Part shown: positions 1-7,284 of the stretch, in pieces
How positions within the stretch are numbered: position 1 is the stretch's first letter
Layout of the letters: each line of letters begins with the position of its first letter
Assembly (NCBI GenBank): GCA_023390695.1
Contig: JAEWCJ010000197.1
Coordinates: forward strand, 1 to 12,070
Direction of reading: 5' to 3'
DNA: 12,070 bases
DNA from: Pseudomonadota bacterium
Lineage (GTDB): Bacteria > Pseudomonadota > Alphaproteobacteria > Rhizobiales > Xanthobacteraceae
The notes under the pieces: model-generated
Databases searched by the model: none
What the model was told of the DNA's origin: nothing
Seen by the model: the letters and a program-made list of their open reading frames with translations, nothing else
Position numbers and translations under genes: made by a program

Positions 1-2
1 CA

Positions 3-227
3 GCGGAAGTCACAAAGCTCACCATTACGCTGGAAGGCCCTAATTCTCCCATCGAAGCGATCCTGGGCTCCGACACACGTCCGCCTCACGCACTAAGAAA
101 CGGCCCAATACGGCAGGCCGACCACGGGAAGTCAAAAGCCTCCCCGGCCGCGCGCAACTCGGGAAATCTCGCGGATCGCATGCGCGCCTTGCAGAGTCGC
201 GCCGCGCGCATGACATCCACCCCCTGA
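3..227 (+). CDS. 3' end of an unidentified gene, possibly an SRPBCC/AHSA1-type protein (partial)
   Basis: An open frame enters from the left edge and runs 74 codons to a TGA at 225-227. Its first 20 or so residues (AEVTKLTITLEGPN and on) resemble the last beta strand and start of the C-terminal helix of SRPBCC/AHSA1 lipid-binding-fold proteins, where a phrase like 'VTKLTxTHEG' is common. The rest, rich in Arg, Ala and Ser, does not look like the usual end of that family ('GGWPxxLxSLKxLLETG'). The gene may therefore be decayed or shifted here, or the resemblance may be chance. No start lies inside the window. The gap from 228 to 304 shows no other gene. The identification is tentative. Confidence 0.3.
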   Translation, partial: AEVTKLTITLEGPNSPIEAILGSDTRPPHALRNGPIRQADHGKSKASPAARNSGNLADRMRALQSRAARMTSTP

Positions 228-304
228 CCGACATCCGGCACCGCCCGACTTGCAGCGATGCCGTTGCGGGGCGAAGATGTATATTGAGGCCGGAATTGTA
301 TCAT

Positions 305-1153
305 ATGTTTGCATCCCCTTTGAGCGTTGCGCCTGGCGGAGGATCGGCGAGAATCCACGCGTATCCGATCAGATCGGTCGCGTTGATAGCGCTGCTGCTG
401 ACTTTTCTCGGATCGACCTTGCAGGCGGCTCATGCCCTGGATCCGCAGATCGCACGAAACAAAAAGACCGAACAGAAAGTCTTCACCGATCAGCAAATTA
501 TCGATGGTTTCTTCAAAATCGTTTTTGGGGCCGAGTTCCACGTCGCCGGACGCACCGACCGTATTCGCAAATACGATGTGCCGGTCCGCATCTATATCGA
601 CAACCGCGCCAAACCTGATCGGCGACCGCAAGTCGCCGCTGTGGTTGCCGACATCCGCAGCAAGATCAGGGGACTGGATATTGCCATCGTCCAGAACCGC
701 AAAGAGGCGAATGTCAGCGTCACGCTCGTCCGCGATCGCGACCTGGAAAAAACCATCCGCGCTTTCTATGGCCGCGCCCGCGCCAGGACGATCCTGCAGT
801 CGCTTGAGCCGCAATGCCTGTCCGGATTCCGCAAGGACGACTTTTACCGCATCGTGAAGTCCGACGTCATTCTCGTCACCGATGCCGGAGACTTCATCTT
901 CTATGATTGTGCCTACGAGGAAATCCTGCAGTCACTGGGGCCAATCAACGACGATTCCAGCGTTCCCTGGACGATGTTCAACGACGACGTCCAGATGGGC
1001 TTCTTCGACATCTACGACCAGTATTTGCTCAACATTCTCTATGACCCGCGCATCAAGCCGGGAATGAGCGCCGAGGAGGTTCGGCAGTTGCTTCCGCAGG
1101 TCCTGCCCGACGTGCGGGCCTGGGTTGCGCAGGTCAACAACCCGGGCAACTAG
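305..1153 (+). CDS. Exported DUF2927 family protein
   Basis: This 282-residue protein begins with a long export signal: a basic stretch, a hydrophobic core at about residues 23-38 and an AHA-type cleavage site near residue 44, so the mature protein should be periplasmic. Residues 60-255 match the DUF2927 pattern as I know it: 'ARNKKTEQKVFTD', 'FGAEFHVAGRTDRIRKY', 'CAYEEILQSLGPINDD', 'PWTMFNDDVQMGFFD' and 'YDQYLLNILYDPRIKPGM'. Two cysteines (171 and 202) could form a disulfide after export. The family has no established function. ATG 305 was chosen because it sits directly before the signal peptide; an in-frame TTG at 284 would add seven residues. Neither start has a strong ribosome binding site, although a GAGG lies 15 nt before 305. 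The stop faces the stop of the minus-strand hydrolase 11 nt away, and no terminator separates them. Confidence 0.85.
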   Translation: MFASPLSVAPGGGSARIHAYPIRSVALIALLLTFLGSTLQAAHALDPQIARNKKTEQKVFTDQQIIDGFFKIVFGAEFHVAGRTDRIRKYDVPVRIYIDNRAKPDRRPQVAAVVADIRSKIRGLDIAIVQNRKEANVSVTLVRDRDLEKTIRAFYGRARARTILQSLEPQCLSGFRKDDFYRIVKSDVILVTDAGDFIFYDCAYEEILQSLGPINDDSSVPWTMFNDDVQMGFFDIYDQYLLNILYDPRIKPGMSAEEVRQLLPQVLPDVRAWVAQVNNPGN

Positions 1154-1164
1154 ACCATCAGCTC

Positions 1165-1953
1165 TTAAAGCGACTTGAGCCAATCCACGATCGACTTGCG
1201 TGCCTGAAACGGCGTTGTGAGATGCAGACCGGGGATGACGAGATATTTGCTCTTCGGATGCTTGGCACCGGGATCGAAGCCATAGTCGCGCCCATGCAGG
1301 AAAATCGGATCGCCGACACCGACCACCCATAGAAACGGCACCTCTCCCATCGCCGCCGCATTTCTCGGAATGATGGCCGGCCCCTCCGGATCAAACATAC
1401 TGAGATAGACATTGGGCGAGGCTTTCACCCGGAACGGAATGCCTTGCGCGAGATCCGGGAACGACATCCGGACATCACCCTTGCCGTCGGCGACAAGCTG
1501 CTTGGCTTTCGCAACCGCACCTTTGGTACGAAGACGAAGCGCCCAGGCTTCCGGCAAGTGGCCGGGCGCCAGCGCAACAACGGCGGCCAGATCCTGCCGC
1601 CGCGCGGCGTAGCCGATGGCCGCATTGCCGCCCAGACTGTGCCCAGCCACGACAATCCGCGTCGCGCCCGCCCATCGGAGTTTCTGCACCGCCAGATCGA
1701 TTTCCGCCATCGCCTGATCGTAGGTCGCGTCATAGATGCGCCGGCTTGACCAGGGCAATTCGGGAGCCTCGACCAGCGCGCCTTCCTTTCGGAGCGTCTC
1801 GCTCAGACCCTCGATCATGCTGGTAGGTGTGCCGCCCTTGCCATGCAGCAGGACGACTCCAAAACCCGCCAGCGTCGGGCTCTGCGCCTGAGCCAATTTC
1901 AGCGGGATCATGAGGCTGGCGATGACCACAAGAAGGCGTAGACAGGCTCTCAT
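1165..1953 (-). CDS. Exported alpha/beta-fold hydrolase
   Basis: This 262-residue protein has an N-terminal signal peptide (basic MRACLR, hydrophobic core at residues 7-18, predicted cleavage after AQA at residue 23). The fold is an alpha/beta hydrolase: an HGKGG oxyanion-type loop at 37-41, the nucleophile elbow GHSLGG at 104-109 with Ser106, an acid candidate in 'GVGDPIF' near residue 215 and a histidine in 'PGLHLTTPF' near residue 240. Its natural substrate cannot be told; esterase or lipase-like activity in the periplasm is the reasonable expectation. The open frame extends upstream to a GTG at 2016, but the ATG at 1953 puts the signal peptide at the N-terminus and is preferred, though no clear Shine-Dalgarno precedes it. 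It lies downstream of the four-gene operon on the same strand but is separated by 246 nt holding a hairpin, so it probably has its own promoter. Confidence 0.8.
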   Translation of the reverse strand: MRACLRLLVVIASLMIPLKLAQAQSPTLAGFGVVLLHGKGGTPTSMIEGLSETLRKEGALVEAPELPWSSRRIYDATYDQAMAEIDLAVQKLRWAGATRIVVAGHSLGGNAAIGYAARRQDLAAVVALAPGHLPEAWALRLRTKGAVAKAKQLVADGKGDVRMSFPDLAQGIPFRVKASPNVYLSMFDPEGPAIIPRNAAAMGEVPFLWVVGVGDPIFLHGRDYGFDPGAKHPKSKYLVIPGLHLTTPFQARKSIVDWLKSL

Positions 1954-2163
1954 TACGGGGTGTCCGTGCCACGAATCAGCGCCACTATATCGTGGATTGT
2001 GGTCCCCCTCCGCCACCCACCAAACAGGACATCCCCTTATCGGCGCGAAAAATCAGCGCATCTCGAGGGGAGACGAAATGGTCGCAGAACGCCCTGCATA
2101 ACTGCCGCACCCTGCTGGAACCGCCGCACAGAACTGGATCAGCAGAGAGCCCCGCCGGAGAGC

Positions 2164-2181
2164 GTTGCTGATGTCAGCAAC
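2164..2181 (-). terminator. Hairpin after the catabolic operon, possible terminator
   Basis: The stretch holds an 18-bp near-perfect palindrome: arms GTTGCTGA and TCAGCAAC with a TG centre. It folds as a 7-bp stem with a 4-nt loop and starts 18 nt beyond the stop of the last operon gene. No T-run follows on the minus strand, so it is either a weak terminator, an mRNA 3'-end stabilising hairpin, or a protein-binding palindrome. The rest of the 1954-2199 gap shows no gene that I can support. Confidence 0.4.
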
Positions 2182-2199
2182 AGCATGATCGCTTCTGCA

Positions 2200-2928
2200 C
2201 TACCACGGCAGGATCTCACCGTTGTAGTTGAAGAACTTGCCGGCATCGCCGGGCGTCAGATTTGAAACCACCTTGCGCACCCCATCAACCGACTGATCGA
2301 CGGTATTTGTCGCCTTCAGCCCGCCCATATCGGTCTGCGTCCAGCCAGGCGAAATAGACACAAGAATGATACCCTTGCTTTGGTACCACTCCCCCGCGCT
2401 GCGCGTCAGCATGTTCAATGCCGCCTTGCTGGTACGATAGGCGTAGCGGCCAGCCTGCCATGTGCCGGATATCGACGCCAAGGTCGATGCCATCATCACC
2501 GCGACCGGCCGTTGCCCGGCGGCAAGATTGTCGACAAAAGCTCCACAGACGCGCGCCGGTCCCAAGAGATTGGTTTGCAGGACGTCCAGCCAGCCCTCGT
2601 AATCGTAATTGCGCAGGTCTGGATCGTCCTTGCCTTCATACGCCCCGCTGCCATAGAAGACCTGCTCGACAAGGCCGGCATTGTTGATGAGGACATCGAT
2701 TGGCCTGCCCTTCAAACGCTCGGCGGCCGCCTTCACCTCGTCCGCATTGGTCACGTCGATACGCAGCAATTCCAGCCGCCCTCCGGAACCCTTCGCCAGC
2801 GACCGCAACTGGTCGGCATGCTCGGGATCGCGGCAAGCAGCATAGACCTGCCAGCCATCCGCCAGATACTGGCGAACAAACTCCAGTCCGATTCCGCGAC
2901 TGGCACCTGTAATCAACGCCGACGGCAT
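2200..2928 (-). CDS. SDR family oxidoreductase (C-factor/CsgA-like)
   Basis: This 242-residue classical short-chain dehydrogenase/reductase has the cofactor-binding TGASRGIG at residues 7-14, DVT at 58-60, NNAG at 82-85, an active-site Asn120 ('LQTNLLGP'), a serine at 152 or 154 and the catalytic pair Tyr164-x-x-x-Lys168 in 'YRTSKAALN'. The very short N-terminus and the 'LEFVRQYLADGWQVYAACRDP' stretch resemble C-factor-like SDRs. It should interconvert an alcohol and a ketone or aldehyde using NAD(P)(H). The ATG at 2928 is preferred over the in-frame GTG at 2940 because GGTGAGG lies 6 nt before it. That ribosome binding site overlaps the TGA of the upstream aldehyde dehydrogenase, so translation of the two is probably coupled. 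It is the last gene of the four-gene unit. The substrate is unknown. Confidence 0.9.
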   Translation of the reverse strand: MPSALITGASRGIGLEFVRQYLADGWQVYAACRDPEHADQLRSLAKGSGGRLELLRIDVTNADEVKAAAERLKGRPIDVLINNAGLVEQVFYGSGAYEGKDDPDLRNYDYEGWLDVLQTNLLGPARVCGAFVDNLAAGQRPVAVMMASTLASISGTWQAGRYAYRTSKAALNMLTRSAGEWYQSKGIILVSISPGWTQTDMGGLKATNTVDQSVDGVRKVVSNLTPGDAGKFFNYNGEILPW

Positions 2929-2936
2929 AAACGACC

Positions 2937-4430
2937 TCACCGAAGAATGAATGGATTCGCGACTTTGTCGGCGAAGCTAATCCAGACCGACTTGGTCTGC
3001 AAAAATTCATGGATGGCGTGCTGTCCGCTTTCGCGCCCGATCCCGCTTGCCTTGTATCCGCCGAACGGCGACATGAAGCTCACGGCGCGATAAGTGTTCA
3101 CCCACACCATCCCCGCCTGCAGCTTTTCCGACATTTTGAACGCACGCGCAATGCTGCTCGTCCAGACACCCGCGGCGAGGCCAAAAATCACATCGTTGCC
3201 AATGGCGATCGCTTCCTCGTCATCCTCGAACGGAATGATGGAGAGGACCGGGCCGAACACCTCCTCCTGCGCGATGCGCATGCGGTTATTCACCTGGCCG
3301 AAAATGGTCGGCTGCACGAACCAGCCATCCTTCAGTGCCGGGTCGTCTGGAACGTCTCCGCCGAGCAGAACCTTGGCGCCTTCATCGCGCGCGATAGCGA
3401 TATAGTCGAGCACGCGCTGGCGCTGCTGCTGCGTGGTCACCGGGCCGACCTGGGTGTCGAGCTTCTTCGGATCGCCGATTTTCGCAGTCGCCGCAAACTC
3501 CACGAGCCGTGCCGTGAAGTCCTTCTCGATCGATTTCTGAACGAGCAGGCGCGATCCCGCGATGCAGGTTTGTCCCGACGCGGCGAAGATGCCGGAGATC
3601 GCCCCCTTGACCGCATTGTCGAGATCGGCGTCCGCGAACACGATATTGGGCGATTTTCCGCCTAGTTCGAGCGTCACTCCCTTGAAATCTCTTGCCGCCG
3701 CCTCGTAGACCCGGCGTCCGGCAACATCGCCGCCGGTGAACGCGATCTTGCGCACCAACGGGTGGCTGGACAGCGGCTCGCCCACATCGGCTCCGAATCC
3801 CGTCACCGTATTGACGACGCCGGGCGGAAAGCCGGCCAGTTCGAACAGCTTGACCAGTTCGAGGATCGAGGCGGAGGCGAATTCCGACGGCTTGATGACG
3901 ACCGTATTTCCCGCCGCCAGCGCCGGCGCCAGTTTCCACGCCAGCAGCAGAATCGGCGAATTCCACGGCACGATGCAGGCGACCACGCCGAGCGGCTCGT
4001 GGCGCGTGAAGTTGAACATCTCCGGCTTGTCGATCGGAATAACGGCGCCTTCGACCTTGTCGGCGAGACCGCCGAAATAATCGAACCATTCGGGCGCATA
4101 GCGGCACTGCACGCTCATCTCGGCGATCAGCTTGCCGTTGTCGCGCACTTCGATTTCAGCCAGCCGCTCGGCGTTCTCGGCCATGATCGCTGCGAAGCGA
4201 CGCAGCAGCTTACCGCGCTGCGTCGGCTTCATCTGCGCCCATGGTCCGGACGTGAACGCGGCTTGCGCCGCCTGGACCGCCGCCTCCACATCAGCCGGAC
4301 CACATCGCGGAATCAACGCCCATGGTGCGCCGGTGAATGGATCGAATGTCTCGATCCACTCCCCGCCTGCGGCGCCAACCTGCTTCCCGTCTATCGTATT
4401 CTCAAATTTCAGCAGGTGATCACCAGTCAT
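2937..4430 (-). CDS. NAD(P)-dependent aldehyde dehydrogenase
   Basis: This 497-residue protein is full length for the aldehyde dehydrogenase superfamily, which oxidises aldehydes to carboxylic acids with NAD(P)+. Visible hallmarks are the oxyanion Asn157 in 'VPWNSP', the cofactor lysine Lys180 in 'VIKPSE', 'FTGGDVAGR' (231-239), the general base Glu255 in 'LELGGKSPN', the catalytic Cys289 in 'ASGQTCIAGSR', 'EEVFGPVLS' (389-397) and the C-terminal 'PFGGYKASGIGRE'. It is of the betaine-aldehyde/hydroxybenzaldehyde dehydrogenase kind, but its specificity cannot be read. The ATG at 4430 has an ACGGAG site 7 nt upstream and lies 19 nt after the stop of the preceding SDR; an upstream in-frame alternative at 4475 would overlap that gene. 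Its operon position between two SDRs suggests it oxidises an aldehyde made by one of them or by the hydrolase. Confidence 0.93.
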   Translation of the reverse strand: MTGDHLLKFENTIDGKQVGAAGGEWIETFDPFTGAPWALIPRCGPADVEAAVQAAQAAFTSGPWAQMKPTQRGKLLRRFAAIMAENAERLAEIEVRDNGKLIAEMSVQCRYAPEWFDYFGGLADKVEGAVIPIDKPEMFNFTRHEPLGVVACIVPWNSPILLLAWKLAPALAAGNTVVIKPSEFASASILELVKLFELAGFPPGVVNTVTGFGADVGEPLSSHPLVRKIAFTGGDVAGRRVYEAAARDFKGVTLELGGKSPNIVFADADLDNAVKGAISGIFAASGQTCIAGSRLLVQKSIEKDFTARLVEFAATAKIGDPKKLDTQVGPVTTQQQRQRVLDYIAIARDEGAKVLLGGDVPDDPALKDGWFVQPTIFGQVNNRMRIAQEEVFGPVLSIIPFEDDEEAIAIGNDVIFGLAAGVWTSSIARAFKMSEKLQAGMVWVNTYRAVSFMSPFGGYKASGIGRESGQHAIHEFLQTKSVWISFADKVANPFILR

Positions 4431-4449
4431 GCCGCACTCCGTCAGCCGC

Positions 4450-5235
4450 TTACAGGTACTTGGTGGCGCCGCCACACGACTCGACCGTCGTCCCGGTCAT
4501 GTAGGAATTCTTCTCGGAGACCAGGAACGCGGCAATCCATCCCATTTCCTCGGGCCGTCCCCAACGGTTCAGCATCGTCATGCCAGCCATGGAATTCCGG
4601 ACCTGATCCGCTGTTGTTCCTCGCGCCTCCGCCATGCGCTCGGCGCGCGGTCCCCAGCTGTCGACGGCGACGATCCCGGGACAAAGATTGTTGACCAGGA
4701 TGTTGAAGGGGGCGAGATCGTTCGCCATCAGCTTGCTGAAACCGATAATCGCCGCGTTTGGCAGCGTGGTCGAAAGGGCTCCCGGCAAAAGCATGGTACC
4801 AGAAATGCCAGAAATATTGAGAATGCGGCCGGCCTTCGATTTCTTTAGGTGCGGGATCGCAAACTTTGTCGTGTAGACATACGATAAAAGATTGCGGTTG
4901 ATCGACTCCTGCCAGTCCGCAGGCGTGAGGCTTTCCAGCGTTCCCGGAACCATGCCGCCAACATTGTTGACAAGAATGTCGCAACCGCCCAACGCCGCTG
5001 TCGCCTCGTCAACAAACTTGCCGCAGCCATCCTCCGACATGAAATCGACCGCGATCGGCACCACCTTGACGCCGGTCTTGCTCAATTCCGCCGCGGCCAG
5101 ATCGAGGTTCTCGCGCCCGCGCGCCCCGATCGCGACATTGCAGCCCTCCTCGGCAAGCGCCTTCGCGATCGCAAGCCCGAGCCCCTGGCTTCCGCCCGTG
5201 ATCAGCGCATTTTTTCCCTTGAGACCGAGATCCAT
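4450..5235 (-). CDS. Atypical SDR family protein lacking the Tyr-x-x-x-Lys motif
   Basis: This 261-residue protein has an SDR Rossmann fold: TGGSQGLG at residues 13-20, 'AVDF' at 62-65, 'NNVGG' at 90-94 in place of NNAG, 'RNLLS' with Asn115, 'NISG' with Ser142, 'CPGI' at 185-188 and a C-terminal 'YMTGTTVESCGG'. The catalytic segment is abnormal. Where classical members read Y-x-x-x-K-A-A, this one has T-T-L-P-N-A-A at 156-162, so no tyrosine or lysine stands at the active-site positions; shifting the alignment by two residues does not restore them. Nucleotide binding therefore looks intact while standard proton-relay catalysis does not. It may be a divergent SDR subfamily with another mechanism or a non-dehydrogenase role. 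The ATG at 5235 has GAGGGG 5 nt upstream and lies 9 nt after the upstream hydrolase stop. The frame is intact with normal codon use, so simple decay is unlikely. Confidence 0.88.
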   Translation of the reverse strand: MDLGLKGKNALITGGSQGLGLAIAKALAEEGCNVAIGARGRENLDLAAAELSKTGVKVVPIAVDFMSEDGCGKFVDEATAALGGCDILVNNVGGMVPGTLESLTPADWQESINRNLLSYVYTTKFAIPHLKKSKAGRILNISGISGTMLLPGALSTTLPNAAIIGFSKLMANDLAPFNILVNNLCPGIVAVDSWGPRAERMAEARGTTADQVRNSMAGMTMLNRWGRPEEMGWIAAFLVSEKNSYMTGTTVESCGGATKYL

Positions 5236-5244
5236 TTCATCCCC

Positions 5245-6153
5245 TCACAGATATTGTTTGACGAATGACGCGCAGGCGCTCCCGACCAGCTCCAAATGAT
5301 CGGGATTGTCGTACAGCGACATGTGCGACGCATCCCCCCCGATCTGGACCAGCTGCTTTCGCGGGCTGGGAATGGTTTGAAACGCCGGCACCTCGAATTC
5401 CGTCATTGTAATATCATCATACGCAGATGTGACCATCAAAACCGGCGTATGGATAATCCGCCGCATATAGGGCGTCACGTCATAACGCATCGCATATTCG
5501 ACGCTTTGCACAGTCGTCCAATGCTCGTGATTGGGGGCGACGGTCTCCTTGAACCGTTTGAAGACCGGCCAGGTCTCCGGCGCCGGCCATGCGGAGGGTT
5601 TCTCGTGCGGATGCGCAGAATGCGCGATCGTCCCATGCTTGCCGGTCAGGAAGCGCGAAACGCGGTCCTCCGCGATGACTTTCTGAAGCTCGCGGTAGCC
5701 CACATTGGAGTTCGCGCGCAGCATGTTATAGTGGCCGTCGAGCATGGGCACGACAGAGATCACACAGCGCACGCGCCAATCATACAGAGCGATCGGGAAG
5801 ACGTGAGCGCCGGCATAGGAGATGCCCCAGACGCCGATGCGGTTGCCGTCCACGTCGTCCCGCAGCGACGCATAGGTGATGGCGTTCATGATATCGTCGC
5901 ATTGCTGCCAGGGATCGATATGCTGTCGCGGCTCGCCGGCGCTTTCTCCGAAATTGCGGTAGTCGAACGTCAGAGCCGCATATCCGGCCTTGGCGAAGAA
6001 ACTGGCATATTCCGGCTGGATCAGTTCCTTCACGTAGCACCAGCCGCCGCCCATTACGACGCAGGGATACGGCGGCTTGACGCCCTCGGGCTTGTAGAAA
6101 TGCCCCTTGATCTCCAGACCATCGCTTTTGAATGTAATGACTTCCCTGTCCAT
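5245..6153 (-). CDS. Alpha/beta hydrolase (S15/dienelactone hydrolase-like)
   Basis: This 302-residue cytoplasmic protein, with no signal peptide, has an alpha/beta hydrolase fold. It starts with 'VITFKSDGLEIKGHFYKPEG', typical of the X-Pro dipeptidyl-peptidase (S15)/YcjY-like group. It has an oxyanion loop 'VMGGGWCYV' (33-41), 'FDYRNFGES' (63-71), the nucleophile elbow GISYAG at 110-115 with Ser112, an acid in 'SAYDDIT' (Asp246 or Asp247) and His277 in 'DASHMSLY'. Long insertions rich in His, Trp and Pro at residues 165-215 probably form a lid. It is the first gene of the four-gene unit, so it may perform the entry reaction, for example hydrolysis of an ester, lactone or diketone. The ATG at 6153 follows a GAGGG site 4 nt away; its gap to the next gene is 9 nt. 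The substrate cannot be assigned. Confidence 0.85.
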   Translation of the reverse strand: MDREVITFKSDGLEIKGHFYKPEGVKPPYPCVVMGGGWCYVKELIQPEYASFFAKAGYAALTFDYRNFGESAGEPRQHIDPWQQCDDIMNAITYASLRDDVDGNRIGVWGISYAGAHVFPIALYDWRVRCVISVVPMLDGHYNMLRANSNVGYRELQKVIAEDRVSRFLTGKHGTIAHSAHPHEKPSAWPAPETWPVFKRFKETVAPNHEHWTTVQSVEYAMRYDVTPYMRRIIHTPVLMVTSAYDDITMTEFEVPAFQTIPSPRKQLVQIGGDASHMSLYDNPDHLELVGSACASFVKQYL

Positions 6154-6249
6154 GGCTCCCTCGCCGGCATGCCCGCGAGCGGAGCGCGGGCAGAGATCGC
6201 GCCCTCACAGAGCGCTTGATGCCGGGCCAATCTGCCGCAAGAGGCGGGG

Positions 6250-6294
6250 TGCAAGCAATATACGTTCTGCTATAGCTCGTATAAAGACATTGCA
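6250..6294. promoter_or_regulatory. Nested dyad, probable regulator-binding site
   Basis: Two inverted repeats share nearly the same centre (6271-6272): an inner TATACG-N13-CGTATA at 6259-6283, whose arms extend to 10 bp with 8 matches, and outer arms TGCAA (6250-6254) and TTGCA (6290-6294). The site lies in the only sizeable gap between the LysR-type gene and the operon and is the best operator candidate here. The inner arms coincide with the candidate -35 and -10 boxes, so part of the symmetry could reflect promoter sequence. A LysR activator would more usually bind further upstream. Confidence 0.45.
6257..6284 (-). promoter_or_regulatory. Candidate promoter of the hydrolase-SDR-ALDH-SDR operon
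   Basis: Read on the minus strand, TTATAC (6284-6279), a 16-nt spacer and TATATT (6262-6257) resemble sigma-70 -35 and -10 boxes, the -10 matching TATAAT at five of six positions. Transcription would start about 95 nt before the hydrolase ATG. The elements lie within the dyad described separately, which suits regulation by the adjacent LysR-type protein. The spacer is one nucleotide shorter than ideal and the -35 is weak, as expected of an activated promoter. This is a prediction from sequence only. Confidence 0.4.
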
Positions 6295-6347
6295 ACATAC
6301 TGATGACTGTTTTCCTATGGCGGATGACGCCAGCCACCGCCAGCCCC

Positions 6348-7265
6348 TTACAGAACCGTCCATCCCAGCTTCCTGCTTCTCTGCTGCAGCACCAGATCGC
6401 GAATCACCCGCTCCGCCGCCGGAATGGCCCTAGTATGCGGCCGCTCCCGCGTGATTGCGAGCGACCATTTGATGGAAACATTGCGCAACGGTGCGGCGGT
6501 GATCGCCCTTCTGTCCAGCGCGGTTTTGATCGCTCCAATCGGAGTGATCGCATATCCGATGCCGCGCTCGACCAGATCCAGCAACAAGGTGAGGCTGCTG
6601 ACCTCCGCTACGGTGCGAAACTGCAAGCCGTATTGTTGCGCGGCATAGTCCACCTTGAGGCGCGTCTGATTGGGCACGCTGTACAGGATCATCGGTTTGC
6701 CGTTCAGAGCGGACCAGCCGACCGGCCGGCGAATGTCCAGGCCGCTCCCCACAGGCCCGACAAGATACATGTTTTCCATGACCAGCGGCTTGAGATTGAC
6801 GTTCCGCACGGAACGCCTCGCCGACATGAATATTGCGATATCGAGTTCGCCCCTACCGAAAAGGGATTCGATCTGATCACTGGTGCCGTCATGAATGGTC
6901 AGTGATACCTTGGGATAATCCCGGTTGAACCGCTCGATAAACGGACTCGTGAGGACATTCACCATTGAGATCGGGAGTCCCAAGGTCAATTGCCCGCAAG
7001 GGACCTGATCTCCGGAAATAACGTCCTGCTTGAGTTCGTCAAAGCCGCGTAGCAAGCCGACGGCTCGCTCCCGGAAAATCTTTCCGGCTTCTGTCAGGCT
7101 CACCCCTCTCGCCTGACGCGCGAACAGCTTTGCTCCGATTTCGTGTTCAAGGATTGCAAGATCCCGACTGAGCACAGGTTGCGTCATGCCGAGGGTTTCG
7201 GCTGCCCGGGTTACGCTTCCGAGTTCTGCAACTTTAACAAAGCGAGCCAATAGGCGAGTATCCAT
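6348..7265 (-). CDS. LysR family transcriptional regulator
   Basis: This 305-residue protein has the standard LysR layout. An N-terminal winged helix-turn-helix spans residues 1-60 ('LLARFVKVAELGSVTRAAE', recognition region 'TQPVLSRDLAILEHEIGAKLF'). A linker helix follows to about residue 88, then an effector-binding domain starting at 'CGQLTLGLP' (90-98), including 'ELDIAIF' (140-146) and 'VERGIGYAITP' (232-242). LysR proteins usually sense a pathway compound and activate a nearby operon. Here the gene lies directly upstream of the four-gene catabolic unit on the same strand, 194 nt from its first ATG, so that operon is the likely target. The ATG at 7265 is preferred over an upstream in-frame TTG at 7289 because residues from MDTRLLARF match the normal LysR N-terminus. 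No strong Shine-Dalgarno is visible; GGA lies about 8 nt upstream. The effector is unknown. Confidence 0.92.
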   Translation of the reverse strand: MDTRLLARFVKVAELGSVTRAAETLGMTQPVLSRDLAILEHEIGAKLFARQARGVSLTEAGKIFRERAVGLLRGFDELKQDVISGDQVPCGQLTLGLPISMVNVLTSPFIERFNRDYPKVSLTIHDGTSDQIESLFGRGELDIAIFMSARRSVRNVNLKPLVMENMYLVGPVGSGLDIRRPVGWSALNGKPMILYSVPNQTRLKVDYAAQQYGLQFRTVAEVSSLTLLLDLVERGIGYAITPIGAIKTALDRRAITAAPLRNVSIKWSLAITRERPHTRAIPAAERVIRDLVLQQRSRKLGWTVL

Positions 7266-7284
7266 CGGCGATCCGTTCTTTGAG

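Noticed and set aside
86..814. A 242-codon minus-strand open frame over the start of the DUF2927 gene
   Set aside because: The plus-strand frame carries a signal peptide and family motifs; the minus frame has neither.
2078..2101. ATG with a good GAGGGGAG ribosome binding site in the 1954-2199 gap
   Set aside because: The frame stops after seven codons; without a transcript or conservation it cannot be supported as a leader peptide.
2937..4430. Reading the aldehyde dehydrogenase, hydrolase and LysR gene as a trigonelline-degradation (tgn) cluster
   Set aside because: That pathway also has an ALDH, a hydrolase and a LysR regulator, but the TgnA/TgnB monooxygenase genes are absent and two SDRs are present instead.
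3762..4694. A 310-codon plus-strand open frame
   Set aside because: It is antisense to the aldehyde dehydrogenase and atypical SDR genes and crosses their boundary, which a real gene would be unlikely to do here.
5296..6219. A 307-codon plus-strand open frame
   Set aside because: It is antisense to the alpha/beta hydrolase gene; its His/Arg/Asp-rich translation shows no family motif.
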